Notes under the pieces: generated by a model
The model's input: the letters and a program-made list of their open reading frames with translations, nothing else
Databases searched by the model: none
What the model was told of the DNA's origin: nothing
In this document: positions 1-5,468 of the stretch, in pieces
Numbering within the stretch: position 1 is the first letter of the stretch
Layout: the number at the start of each line of letters is the position of its first letter
Position numbers and translations under genes: made by a program
NCBI GenBank assembly: GCA_003235465.1
Contig: QJWD01000432.1
Coordinates: 1 to 5,468 of the forward strand
Length of the DNA stretch: 5,468 nt
From: Nitrospirota bacterium
GTDB taxonomy: Bacteria > Nitrospinota > Nitrospinia > Nitrospinales > VA-1
Reading direction: 5' to 3'

Positions 1-546
1 CGACTGCTTCTCGTACTGCTTCTTGAGGTCGGTGAACACGCGGCCGAACTCGGTGAAGGGCTGGCGCGCGTCGTAATCCGCGGCGATCCGCCCTTTCGCC
101 ACCTGCTTGATGCGGTCCGAGGCAAAATAGGAATCCACGTTAAAGGTTTTGGCGAGGGTCTCGAAATAGGCGCTGTTGCCCTCGATGGCTCGGCGGATGA
201 GATCGATCCTCTGCGTCTCGTCGGGAAAGGTCTTGATCGACAGGCTCTTCGTGTCATCGAGAAGAACGGCGACGGAGTTCTTCAGGTAATGGCCCTTGCG
301 CACCTCGAGCTCCGGCTTGAACAGGGCGCAAACCAGAACCGTAAACGCCAGCGCGCGCAGCGCGAGGAACAGGGCCTTCTTCCAGGGGTTGTGAACGCGC
401 GCGAGACTGGTCCAGAAAAACCACAGGGCAAGCGGCAGCAGGAGGGCGAGCGCCGCCGCCTCGACGCCAAGCCCGGTGGCCCAGCTGAGTTCCCACTGGT
501 TGTATTCCTCGGGATTGAGGCCCAGCCACTGAATGAGGGTGTTCAC
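1..546 (-). CDS. VWA-like inner-membrane protein of the DUF4159-associated type (3' part outside window)
   Basis: This frame is open from a GTG at 546 to the left edge, giving 182 residues with the C-terminus missing. The start is chosen because GTG overlaps the TGA of the upstream DUF4159 gene as GTGA, the usual sign of translational coupling; the only SD-like stretch (AGGCGG) lies 11 nt upstream, which is weak. The product has two hydrophobic segments, about residues 25-47 and 57-76. A hydrophobic strand then ends in DDTKS (97-101), which fits the first metal-site motif of von Willebrand A domains (DxSxS) with Thr in place of the middle Ser. This layout matches the large membrane proteins that follow DUF4159 genes, many of which carry a glutamine-amidotransferase-like domain further on; that part is not visible. 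Family knowledge suggests a role in an envelope assembly or chaperone system with MoxR ATPases. The precise function is unknown. The coding call is firm; the VWA assignment is inferred from one motif and the context. Confidence 0.83.
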   Translation of the reverse strand, partial: MNTLIQWLGLNPEEYNQWELSWATGLGVEAAALALLLPLALWFFWTSLARVHNPWKKALFLALRALAFTVLVCALFKPELEVRKGHYLKNSVAVLLDDTKSLSIKTFPDETQRIDLIRRAIEGNSAYFETLAKTFNVDSYFASDRIKQVAKGRIAADYDARQPFTEFGRVFTDLKKQYEKQS

Positions 547-1310
547 TGTGTATGATACCGCCTGAGCCGTTCGAGGATGATGGGCAGGTGCACCATGTCC
601 TTTTTATAATCCAGGGTGAGCGCGTACATGACCACGTTCACCCCCAGGCGGATGCTGTCCTGCCGCGTCTGGTAGCCGCCCGCGATGATGTCGTAGTTCC
701 AGTTGCCGAGCTTGTCGCGCGACCAGGCGCCGCCCTGATCGTTGGCGCTGTACACTAGCACCGTCCGCCCCTTAATCGAGAGGCCCTCGAGATAGGGATG
801 CACCCTCACCCGGCCCGCCGGCTGGCCGATCAGGTAGAACGAGCGGTAAATCGAGTGGTCGTCGGGCAGTTTCTTGAGCGGGCTCCTCGGAAACAGGTCG
901 GCGATCAACTTTCTGACCGAGGCATCGAACGCCGAATCGGGCTTTCCGGTGTTGTCGTCGATGAACAGGAAGCCGCCGTAGGAAAGGTAGTTCCTGAGCG
1001 CTTTCAGCGCCGCCGCCGAAAAGGGCTTGAACCCCTCGCTGCCGCCCATATAGAGGAACGGGTAGCGGAATAGCGCGACGTCGGTGGCTTTAAGCATCTC
1101 CGGCTCGCGGTTGACCTCGATGGAGGTGCGCGCCGCCACCTGCGCGAGCAGGCTGCGCAGCGCCTCCGGGCGCGGGTTCGGGTTGCCGCCGGGGTACTTG
1201 AGAAGCGGGATGGTGAAGTTGGAATAATCCTCCTCCGCCGCCGCCGGGTTCAACAGCGCGAGGGAGGCCCATATCAGGAATATCAGAATCGACCGGCCAA
1301 GACATTGCAT
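543..1310 (-). CDS. secreted DUF4159 domain protein
   Basis: The protein has 255 residues. Residues 1-25 look like a Sec signal peptide: a hydrophobic core after R6, then a likely cleavage after NPAAA, so the mature protein should be exported. The rest is one DUF4159 domain. Recognisable landmarks are YPFLYMGG (83-90), YGGFLFIDDNTG (111-122), DDHSIYRSFY (150-159), YSANDQGGAW (187-196) and a C-terminal helix starting GVNVVMYALT (223-232). The length is that of the stand-alone form; in many alphaproteobacteria the same domain is fused to an N-terminal membrane part, which is absent here. The start is secure: ATG at 1308-1310 has an in-frame TAA nine bases upstream and no later Met until residue 72. 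There is no SD at normal spacing, only AGG touching the ATG, which fits the leaderless promoter described separately. The domain has no established biochemical activity; it usually occurs beside VWA-like membrane proteins and MoxR/DUF58 genes, and the next gene here fits that. Confidence 0.93.
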   Translation of the reverse strand: MQCLGRSILIFLIWASLALLNPAAAEEDYSNFTIPLLKYPGGNPNPRPEALRSLLAQVAARTSIEVNREPEMLKATDVALFRYPFLYMGGSEGFKPFSAAALKALRNYLSYGGFLFIDDNTGKPDSAFDASVRKLIADLFPRSPLKKLPDDHSIYRSFYLIGQPAGRVRVHPYLEGLSIKGRTVLVYSANDQGGAWSRDKLGNWNYDIIAGGYQTRQDSIRLGVNVVMYALTLDYKKDMVHLPIILERLRRYHTQ

Positions 1311-1330
1311 CCTGTGAGTTTAAACAGGAT
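1309..1330. repeat. 7-bp perfect inverted repeat over the DUF4159 start
   Basis: ATCCTGT at 1309-1315 is repeated inverted as ACAGGAT at 1324-1330, with 8 bases between. The spacer and right arm contain the -10 box of the leftward promoter, and the left arm covers the first bases of the DUF4159 coding sequence. It could be an operator for a dimeric repressor. If transcription starts further upstream, it could instead be an mRNA hairpin hiding the AGG beside the ATG. The repeat itself is certain; its function is inferred. Confidence 0.5.
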
Positions 1331-1345
1331 TGCGCCGGTTTTCAA
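1317..1345 (-). promoter_or_regulatory. sigma-70-type promoter for the DUF4159 unit
   Basis: Read on the minus strand, TTGAAA (1340-1345; 5 of 6 to consensus) is followed after exactly 17 bases by TAAACT (1317-1322; 4 of 6). The -10 box ends 6 bases before the ATG, so the expected start point, about 7 bases downstream of the box, is the A of the start codon itself. That predicts a leaderless transcript and explains why no properly spaced SD precedes this gene. Confidence 0.55.
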
Positions 1346-1405
1346 TCCACATCCTGAGGGCGGGCAAAACCCCCAGCCCCGGCCGCCGGAGCTTGGCGAT
1401 TCCTT

Positions 1406-1435
1406 TTGCCTTGCCCGTCTGCCCTGAGGTAGACT
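1406..1435 (+). promoter_or_regulatory. candidate promoter for the aminotransferase unit
   Basis: TTGCCT (1406-1411; 4 of 6) and TAGACT (1430-1435; 4 of 6) are 18 bases apart, in the gap ahead of the rightward genes. The predicted start near 1442 would leave a leader of roughly 30 bases containing the SD. Both boxes are imperfect and the region is GC-rich, so this is only the best visible candidate. Confidence 0.33.
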
Positions 1436-1464
1436 GGCGCCGAAACGCCTCACCCGCAATAGCT

Positions 1465-1469
1465 AAGGA
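1465..1469 (+). promoter_or_regulatory. Shine-Dalgarno site deciding the aminotransferase start
   Basis: AAGGA lies 5 bases before the ATG at 1475. It would be 14 bases from the next in-frame ATG (Met4, 1484), so the first ATG is preferred. Confidence 0.7.
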
Positions 1470-1474
1470 TTTCG

Positions 1475-2578
1475 ATGAAACGCATGGTTCTGCTCAACCC
1501 CGGGCCGGTGAACGTCACGGAAGCGGTGGCCCGGGCCCAGCTTCGCGGCGACCTGTGCCACCGCGAGGACGAATTCCAAGCCCTCGCCCAGGGCATTCGC
1601 CGAAAGCTTACCGGCGCGTTCGGCATCGACGACGCCTTCACGCCGGTGCTCATCACGGGCTCGGGCACGGCGGCGCTGGAGATGGCAGTGTCGTCGTTCG
1701 TCTCGCCCGGCCGCTCGCTTTTGGTGGTTTCCAACGGCGTGTACGGCGAGCGCATCGCCGAAATCGCGCGCACCCATGACATCGGCCTCTCGGTGCTTGG
1801 CACGCCCTGGGGCACGCCGCCGGACCTCGCCGCCATCGAACAGGCGTTAAAAACCGCGCCCGCCATCGAGGCCGTCGCCCTGGTGCATCACGAAACCACC
1901 ACCGGGCTTCTCAACCCCCTCTCCGAGGTGAGCCGGCTTGCCCGCCGGGCAGGCAAGAAGGTGCTCGTCGACGCCATCAGCAGCCTCGCCGGCGACGCCT
2001 TCGATTTCGACGCCGCCGATCTCGTGGTGGGGAGCGCCAACAAATGCGTGCAGGGGCTTCCCGGCGTCTCCTTCGCGCTCGCGCGAAAGGACGACCTCGC
2101 CCGCCTGGGCGGCCTGCCGGCGCGCTCGCTGTATATGAATCTGGCGGCGAACCAGCGCGCCCAGGAAGCGGGAAAAACCCTGTTCACCCCGGCGGTGCAG
2201 GCGCATTACGCCTTCGACCAGGCCTTGGACGAACTGGTCGAGGAAACCGTCGCCGGGAGGGTCGAACGCACCGCGAGCGCGGCCCGCACCCTGAGAAAGG
2301 GGTTCGCCGCGCTTAAGCTGGAAGCGCTGCTTTCGGCCGAGTGGCAATCCAACGTGCTCACCGCCCTCAAACTGCCCGAGGGCGTAACCTACCCCCGCCT
2401 GCACGACGGGCTGAAGGCCCGGGGCTTCGTGGTCTACGCCGGCCAGGGCAACCTTGAAAGCCGCGCCTTCCGCGTCGCCAACATCGGCGATGTCCGCATG
2501 GACGAGTACGAGGCTTTCCTCAAAGCGCTCGGCGACACCCTGGCCGAATGCAGGCAACCGGGCGGGACCGCGCGATGA
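1475..2578 (+). CDS. PhnW-like class V pyridoxal-phosphate aminotransferase
   Basis: This is a complete 367-residue fold-type I, class V aminotransferase, the usual length for the alanine-glyoxylate / 2-aminoethylphosphonate-pyruvate (PhnW) group. Landmarks are LLNPGPV near the N-terminus (6-12), the cofactor-phosphate region GSGTAA (62-67), SNGVYGER (86-93), HHETTTGLLNP (138-148), Asp166 in VDAISS (pairs with the pyridine nitrogen), and SANKCVQGLPG (187-197), in which Lys190 should form the Schiff base. Arg333 in FRVANIG is placed to bind the substrate carboxylate. HETTTG, SANKC-QG-PG and FR-NIG closely resemble PhnW as I remember it, which converts 2-aminoethylphosphonate plus pyruvate to phosphonoacetaldehyde plus alanine. 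The N-terminal DLCHREDEF differs from enteric PhnW and is common in the wider class V group. No phosphonatase, pepM or phn gene is in view, so another amino donor is possible. It should be cytosolic. The family is certain, the substrate is not. It ends in an ATGA overlap with the next gene. Confidence 0.96.
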   Translation: MKRMVLLNPGPVNVTEAVARAQLRGDLCHREDEFQALAQGIRRKLTGAFGIDDAFTPVLITGSGTAALEMAVSSFVSPGRSLLVVSNGVYGERIAEIARTHDIGLSVLGTPWGTPPDLAAIEQALKTAPAIEAVALVHHETTTGLLNPLSEVSRLARRAGKKVLVDAISSLAGDAFDFDAADLVVGSANKCVQGLPGVSFALARKDDLARLGGLPARSLYMNLAANQRAQEAGKTLFTPAVQAHYAFDQALDELVEETVAGRVERTASAARTLRKGFAALKLEALLSAEWQSNVLTALKLPEGVTYPRLHDGLKARGFVVYAGQGNLESRAFRVANIGDVRMDEYEAFLKALGDTLAECRQPGGTAR

Positions 2579-3243
2579 CGCTTTACGAACGCATGGCCGA
2601 GTACGCGCTGAACCACCGCGCCACCCCGGCGGACCTTCCCGCCGGCGAACTGGGCAAAAGCCTCGCCCTCTTCCACCAGAGCCTGGTCGAAGCGGGGCTC
2701 GAAGCCGACGGGCCGGAAAACAACCCGCGTCTCACAGCAACCGCGGCGGACATCGCCCCGTTTCACCTCAGCCATTTCATCGTCGCGTTCTTGCCCTTCA
2801 ATTCCGTCTCCAAAATGGAGGAAATCAACCCCATCCTGTTCGAGGTGTATTCCTTCATCGAGTGGCTCGCGGGGAAAGGCGACGCCACGGGCCTTGGCGG
2901 CATCAATCTGGACAGCCTTATGCGCGAGCTTTCCGGCGAGCAACCCCGCTGCCTGAAGCTCAGCCACCTGCTCGACGCCGAGGCCCAGCGCGTGCTCGAA
3001 TTCCCGCCGGCGATCCTGGCCACCCGCGCCACCCTGTTTCGCGTCGTCAAGATCTCCCGGGATCACCTCCACCTGCAATGCCCGTGCGAGGACGACATCT
3101 ATTCCCTGCAATTGTCCGCGAGCATTTTAAAGGAAGTGCGGCAGGCCGATCACCTGGACCTGGTGATCGGCGATGCCGAGGACCGTTGGGTCATCCTCGA
3201 AGCGAGCCGGGTGTTTCCGGGGGCCGGCGGCGACGCATCCTAA
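2575..3243 (+). CDS. conserved-looking protein of unknown family, coupled to the aminotransferase
   Basis: The product has 222 residues and I do not recognise the family. The ATG at 2575 is chosen because it overlaps the aminotransferase stop as ATGA, with a purine-rich GGCGGGA 7 bases upstream. An in-frame ATG at 2548 would add nine unremarkable residues and a 31-bp overlap. There is no signal peptide or convincing transmembrane helix, so it is probably cytosolic. The first 125 or so residues look helical, with a hydrophobic stretch FHLSHFIVAFLPF (63-75) and an acidic/aromatic helix around FEVYSFIEWLAGKG (89-102). Residues 140-215 look like alternating beta strands and turns, ending in RWVILEASRVFP, and may form a small beta-barrel. 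Two close cysteines (C169, C171 in QCPCEDD) are notable, but no full metal site is visible. The overlap suggests co-production with the aminotransferase, as an accessory or regulatory partner; this is inference from position only. Confidence 0.85.
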   Translation: MTLYERMAEYALNHRATPADLPAGELGKSLALFHQSLVEAGLEADGPENNPRLTATAADIAPFHLSHFIVAFLPFNSVSKMEEINPILFEVYSFIEWLAGKGDATGLGGINLDSLMRELSGEQPRCLKLSHLLDAEAQRVLEFPPAILATRATLFRVVKISRDHLHLQCPCEDDIYSLQLSASILKEVRQADHLDLVIGDAEDRWVILEASRVFPGAGGDAS

Positions 3244-3245
3244 GC

Positions 3246-3270
3246 CTGGAGGCGGCCATGCCGCCCTCAG
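3246..3270. terminator. possible bidirectional terminator hairpin between convergent genes
   Basis: GGCGGC (3251-3256) pairs perfectly with GCCGCC (3260-3265) around a 3-base loop. After one A/C mismatch, four more pairs (one G-T wobble) extend the stem to 3246 and 3270. It sits exactly in the 23-bp gap between two converging stop codons and overlaps the stop of the TPR-CHAT gene. No T-run follows on either strand, so it is not a textbook intrinsic terminator. Confidence 0.38.
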
Positions 3271-5468
3271 CGGTGGTCGCCGGTCAGGCTGAAGCCCGCC
3301 CAGTAGGAGGGGTGCGGGTAGAACTTCTTCACCAGAAGCTGCGCCTTCCTCAGGCTTTCGGCCCTGTCGCCGTGGGCGAAGTTGCGGTAGAAGTGCTTGA
3401 TGAGCACCGCCGTCGAGATGTCGCTCACCCGCCACAGGGAAGACAGGATGGAATGCGTGCCAGCGTAGATGAACGCGCGGTTCAGGCCCACCAGCTCGTC
3501 GCCGCCCTTGATGTCGCCGAGGCCCGTCTGGCAGGCGCTCAGGGTGACGATGTCGGCGTTGATCTCGAGTGAGAACACCTCGTTGACCTCGAAATTGCCG
3601 TCGGCGGCTTCGTCCTTCGTCAGCTTGAGCGAGGAGAACAGCGGGTTCACCGGGTCGAACTCGCCGTGCGAGGCGATGTGGATGATCTGGTATTCGCCGA
3701 TGTGTTTCTTCAGCCAGCTCTCCGTCGCCTTCTCGCGCGTCAGCACGTCGACGGTGGGAAAATTCCAGCGGATGGCGTTGGCTTCCATTTCCGCGAGCGG
3801 CAGGTCGTAATTGAAATCGCCGAGGTCCGGGTTGCCGAGCGCCAGCACCTTGACCGGGCCCGCCGCCTGCCGCTTGCGCAGGAAGGTGTACTTGAGCACC
3901 GAGGCGCTCGGCGAATAATACAGCGGGTGCCGCTCGATGAGATACGCTTCCTTGTCCTTAAGCGAGGCGAACGAGAGATAATGCAGGTGGCCGTGCGGCA
4001 CGATGCCGAGCACGCCCATCCCCGCCACCTTGCCGAGCAGCGGCCCAACGAGCCAGGCGTGCAACCGCTCGGACACCTCCTCCACCGGCGCGAGCTGCTG
4101 AATGCGCTTCCTGTAATCGGCTATCGCCGCGTTCAACTCGGTCTCCGCCACGGCGGTGCGCACCACCTCGATGCCCGCCTTCGTCACCACCCAGGCGACG
4201 AGCTCGCGCTCGGTGACCAGGTATTCGATGAGCGCGGTGTTCGCCGCGAGCAGGTCCCTCAGTTCGCCGAGTTCGATCGCCTCGACGGTGATGAACCCGG
4301 ACACCTGCGGGCTCTCCTCCTTGGCGGCGATGAGCAGATCCTGATAACCGCCGCGCGCCGCCTTGAGCTCGGCCGAAAGCCGCTCGGCCAGGGCATCGTC
4401 CTTGTTCGCCCGCGCCTCGGCGTGGGCTTCCTCGATCCTGCGGATGGCCTCCTTGCCCGCCACCAGCCGGTCGTACAGTTTCTGGCTGACCTCGTCCTTC
4501 AGGCTGATCTTCTGGTTGCCGAGCAGGTCGATGAAACTGCGCGACTTGGCCTTCTCCGCGTAGTTGAACGCCTCCTCCACCCGGCCGAGGTCAAGCAGGA
4601 GCAGAACCAGTTCCTTATAGACGTCCTGCTTGTCGGTGAGAAAACCGTTCTGGAATTCCTCGATCTTGATGGCGGCGCGCAGGCGGTCCACCACGTCCAC
4701 CGCTTCCTTGTAGGCCGGCACCGCCTCCTCGCGGTGGCCTCGGGCGGCCAGCGCCGCGCCTTCGCCACGCAGCGCCCGCCACCTCACCTCGGGCAGGTTG
4801 ACCGCCACGGCTCGCCGGGCGGTGTCCTTGAAAATGGGGATGGCCTCGCCGTACTGCTTGCGGGAAAGCGCCAGCTGGCCGCGTTCGAGGAGAGACTTGA
4901 CGAGGTTCGTCTGGTTGCCGATGCTTTCGCTGAGCACGACCGCCTGCTCGATGTGCGTCTCGGCCTCATCCAGCTTGCCCTGCCTCATGTAACTCATGCC
5001 GAGGTTGCGGTGGGTGTAGCCCTGCCCCCATTTGGATTTCAGCCTGATGTCCTCGACGAGCGCCTGGTTGAAAAACCCGATGGCGGTTTCGTAGGCTTTG
5101 TCCTTCCTGTGCACGAGGCCTATGTTGTTGAGCGCCGTCGCCACATCGAGCGGCGATTCGATGGCCCTCGCAAGCTCCAGGCTCTTCTCCAGATTCTGAA
5201 GCGCGCGCTTCGAATCGTTCAGCGTCCAGTGGATGAGGCCGAGGGTGTTGTAGATGAAGGTCTGCTGGCGCAGGTCCTCCGCGGCTTCGGCGATGTCGAG
5301 GGCGCTTTTCTGCAGGCGGAAGGCCTGCTGGTAATTGCCCTGGTACCAGTTCGAGTTGGCCTGGTAGAGGAGCGCCTTGGACAACACGCCCGGCATCTCC
5401 CCTTCGCCGGCGATGGCCTGGGCGCGGGAATAGGCGTCCTGCGCCTCGTCGAAGCGGCCCTGCTTCTC
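3267..5468 (-). CDS. TPR-CHAT protein, caspase-like cysteine peptidase (5' part outside window)
   Basis: The frame is open from the right edge to TGA at 3267-3269, giving 733 visible residues. The first in-window Met (5394-5396) is internal, because the 24 codons before it continue a TPR. Numbered from the edge, residues 1-264 are seven TPRs at 40-residue spacing and an eighth lies near 281-316. A charged, probably coiled-coil linker follows at about 325-386, and a CHAT domain at about 395-725. CHAT landmarks are PHGHLHYLSF (491-500), catalytic His601 in IASHGE (codon 3666-3668), catalytic Cys646 in LSACQTG (codon 3531-3533), and AGTHSILSSLWRVSD (669-683). Both dyad residues are present, so the peptidase should be active. 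CHAT domains are clan CD peptidases related to caspases and separases, and TPRs typically bind a partner or sensor that controls them. Some TPR-CHAT proteins serve in defence (type III-E CRISPR), but no Cas gene or array is visible. The N-terminus (signal peptide or further TPRs) and start codon are unseen. Substrate and activator are unknown. Confidence 0.95.
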   Translation of the reverse strand, partial: EKQGRFDEAQDAYSRAQAIAGEGEMPGVLSKALLYQANSNWYQGNYQQAFRLQKSALDIAEAAEDLRQQTFIYNTLGLIHWTLNDSKRALQNLEKSLELARAIESPLDVATALNNIGLVHRKDKAYETAIGFFNQALVEDIRLKSKWGQGYTHRNLGMSYMRQGKLDEAETHIEQAVVLSESIGNQTNLVKSLLERGQLALSRKQYGEAIPIFKDTARRAVAVNLPEVRWRALRGEGAALAARGHREEAVPAYKEAVDVVDRLRAAIKIEEFQNGFLTDKQDVYKELVLLLLDLGRVEEAFNYAEKAKSRSFIDLLGNQKISLKDEVSQKLYDRLVAGKEAIRRIEEAHAEARANKDDALAERLSAELKAARGGYQDLLIAAKEESPQVSGFITVEAIELGELRDLLAANTALIEYLVTERELVAWVVTKAGIEVVRTAVAETELNAAIADYRKRIQQLAPVEEVSERLHAWLVGPLLGKVAGMGVLGIVPHGHLHYLSFASLKDKEAYLIERHPLYYSPSASVLKYTFLRKRQAAGPVKVLALGNPDLGDFNYDLPLAEMEANAIRWNFPTVDVLTREKATESWLKKHIGEYQIIHIASHGEFDPVNPLFSSLKLTKDEAADGNFEVNEVFSLEINADIVTLSACQTGLGDIKGGDELVGLNRAFIYAGTHSILSSLWRVSDISTAVLIKHFYRNFAHGDRAESLRKAQLLVKKFYPHPSYWAGFSLTGDHR
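4677..5468 (-). repeat. seven in-register 40-residue TPR units (120-bp period) in the CHAT protein
   Basis: Conserved TPR alanines (position 20) fall at visible residues 9, 49, 89, 129, 169, 209 and 249, exactly 40 apart. A small residue sits 12 before each one (Gly or Ala, in the six units where it is visible). A bulky residue (aromatic, aliphatic or Gln) sits 4 after, and Ala/Ser/Thr 7 after. Classic TPRs have a 34-residue period; the 40-residue form has longer helices. The next unit (Ala at 300) breaks register with a 51-residue step. The repeats have diverged in sequence, so this is a protein repeat and not a recent DNA tandem duplication. Confidence 0.8.

Noticed and set aside
254..529. 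A 91-codon minus-strand frame inside the VWA-like gene
   Set aside because: The overlapping frame from GTG 546 gives two transmembrane helices and a VWA-like motif and runs to the edge; this one is Arg/Pro-rich and featureless.
1353..1429. Two copies of CCTGAGG (1353-1359 and 1423-1429) in the divergent gap as a possible regulator-binding pair
   Set aside because: Seven bases repeated 70 bases apart in GC-rich DNA is weak, the flanks differ, and the copies do not sit symmetrically on the candidate promoters.
1847..2557. A 236-codon open frame on the minus strand opposite the aminotransferase
   Set aside because: It is antisense to a gene with unmistakable catalytic motifs, has no recognisable domain, and is the kind of long frame that high-GC codon use creates by chance.
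2434..3111. A 225-codon minus-strand frame opposite the unknown gene, which could have been the true gene instead
   Set aside because: The plus-strand frame has the ATGA overlap, GC-rich third positions and a normal amino-acid mix. The antisense frame has no promoter or SD, and its stop lies inside the aminotransferase gene.
2454..3572. A 372-codon plus-strand frame spanning the aminotransferase end, the unknown gene and the TPR-CHAT end
   Set aside because: It crosses two real genes and the convergent gap, is rich in Arg/Pro/Gly/Ala as expected for an out-of-frame reading, and has no start signal.
3267..5468. Type III-E CRISPR (Craspase) locus suggested by TPR-CHAT
   Set aside because: No Cas7-11-like gene, adaptation gene or repeat-spacer array is present anywhere in the window.

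Overview
The window is GC-rich, densely coded bacterial DNA. It holds five protein-coding genes, two of them cut by the window edges. I see no RNA gene, CRISPR array, insertion sequence or prophage gene. The high GC, secreted and inner-membrane proteins, very short spacers and 4-bp start/stop overlaps suit a high-GC Gram-negative (proteobacterial or related) chromosome. I cannot place the taxon more closely from sequence alone.

Left block (1-1310, minus strand): a transcription unit reads leftward out of the window. Its first gene encodes a secreted DUF4159 protein. The second begins inside the stop codon of the first (GTGA overlap) and encodes an inner-membrane protein with two transmembrane helices followed by a von Willebrand A-like domain; only its first 182 residues are visible. 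DUF4159 and VWA-like membrane proteins usually travel with MoxR AAA+ ATPases and DUF58 proteins. Neither lies upstream here, so they could only be downstream, beyond the left edge.

Divergent gap (1311-1474): this is the only real intergenic region. It holds a good sigma-70-type promoter for the left block, placed so that transcription should start at or next to the ATG (a probable leaderless mRNA). A 7-bp inverted repeat overlaps its -10 box and the start codon. A weaker candidate promoter and a clear Shine-Dalgarno serve the rightward genes.

Middle block (1475-3243, plus strand): a PhnW-like class V (fold type I) PLP aminotransferase overlaps by ATGA with a 222-residue protein of unknown family. 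The two are almost certainly translationally coupled. No other phosphonate gene is visible, so the aminotransferase substrate is open.

Right block (3267-5468, minus strand): a large TPR-CHAT protein, a caspase-like cysteine peptidase with its His/Cys dyad intact, converges on the middle block with a 23-bp gap that contains a small hairpin. Its N-terminus lies beyond the right edge. Seven visible TPRs are spaced at exactly 40 residues. The three blocks look like separate transcription units; nothing in the sequence ties their functions together.
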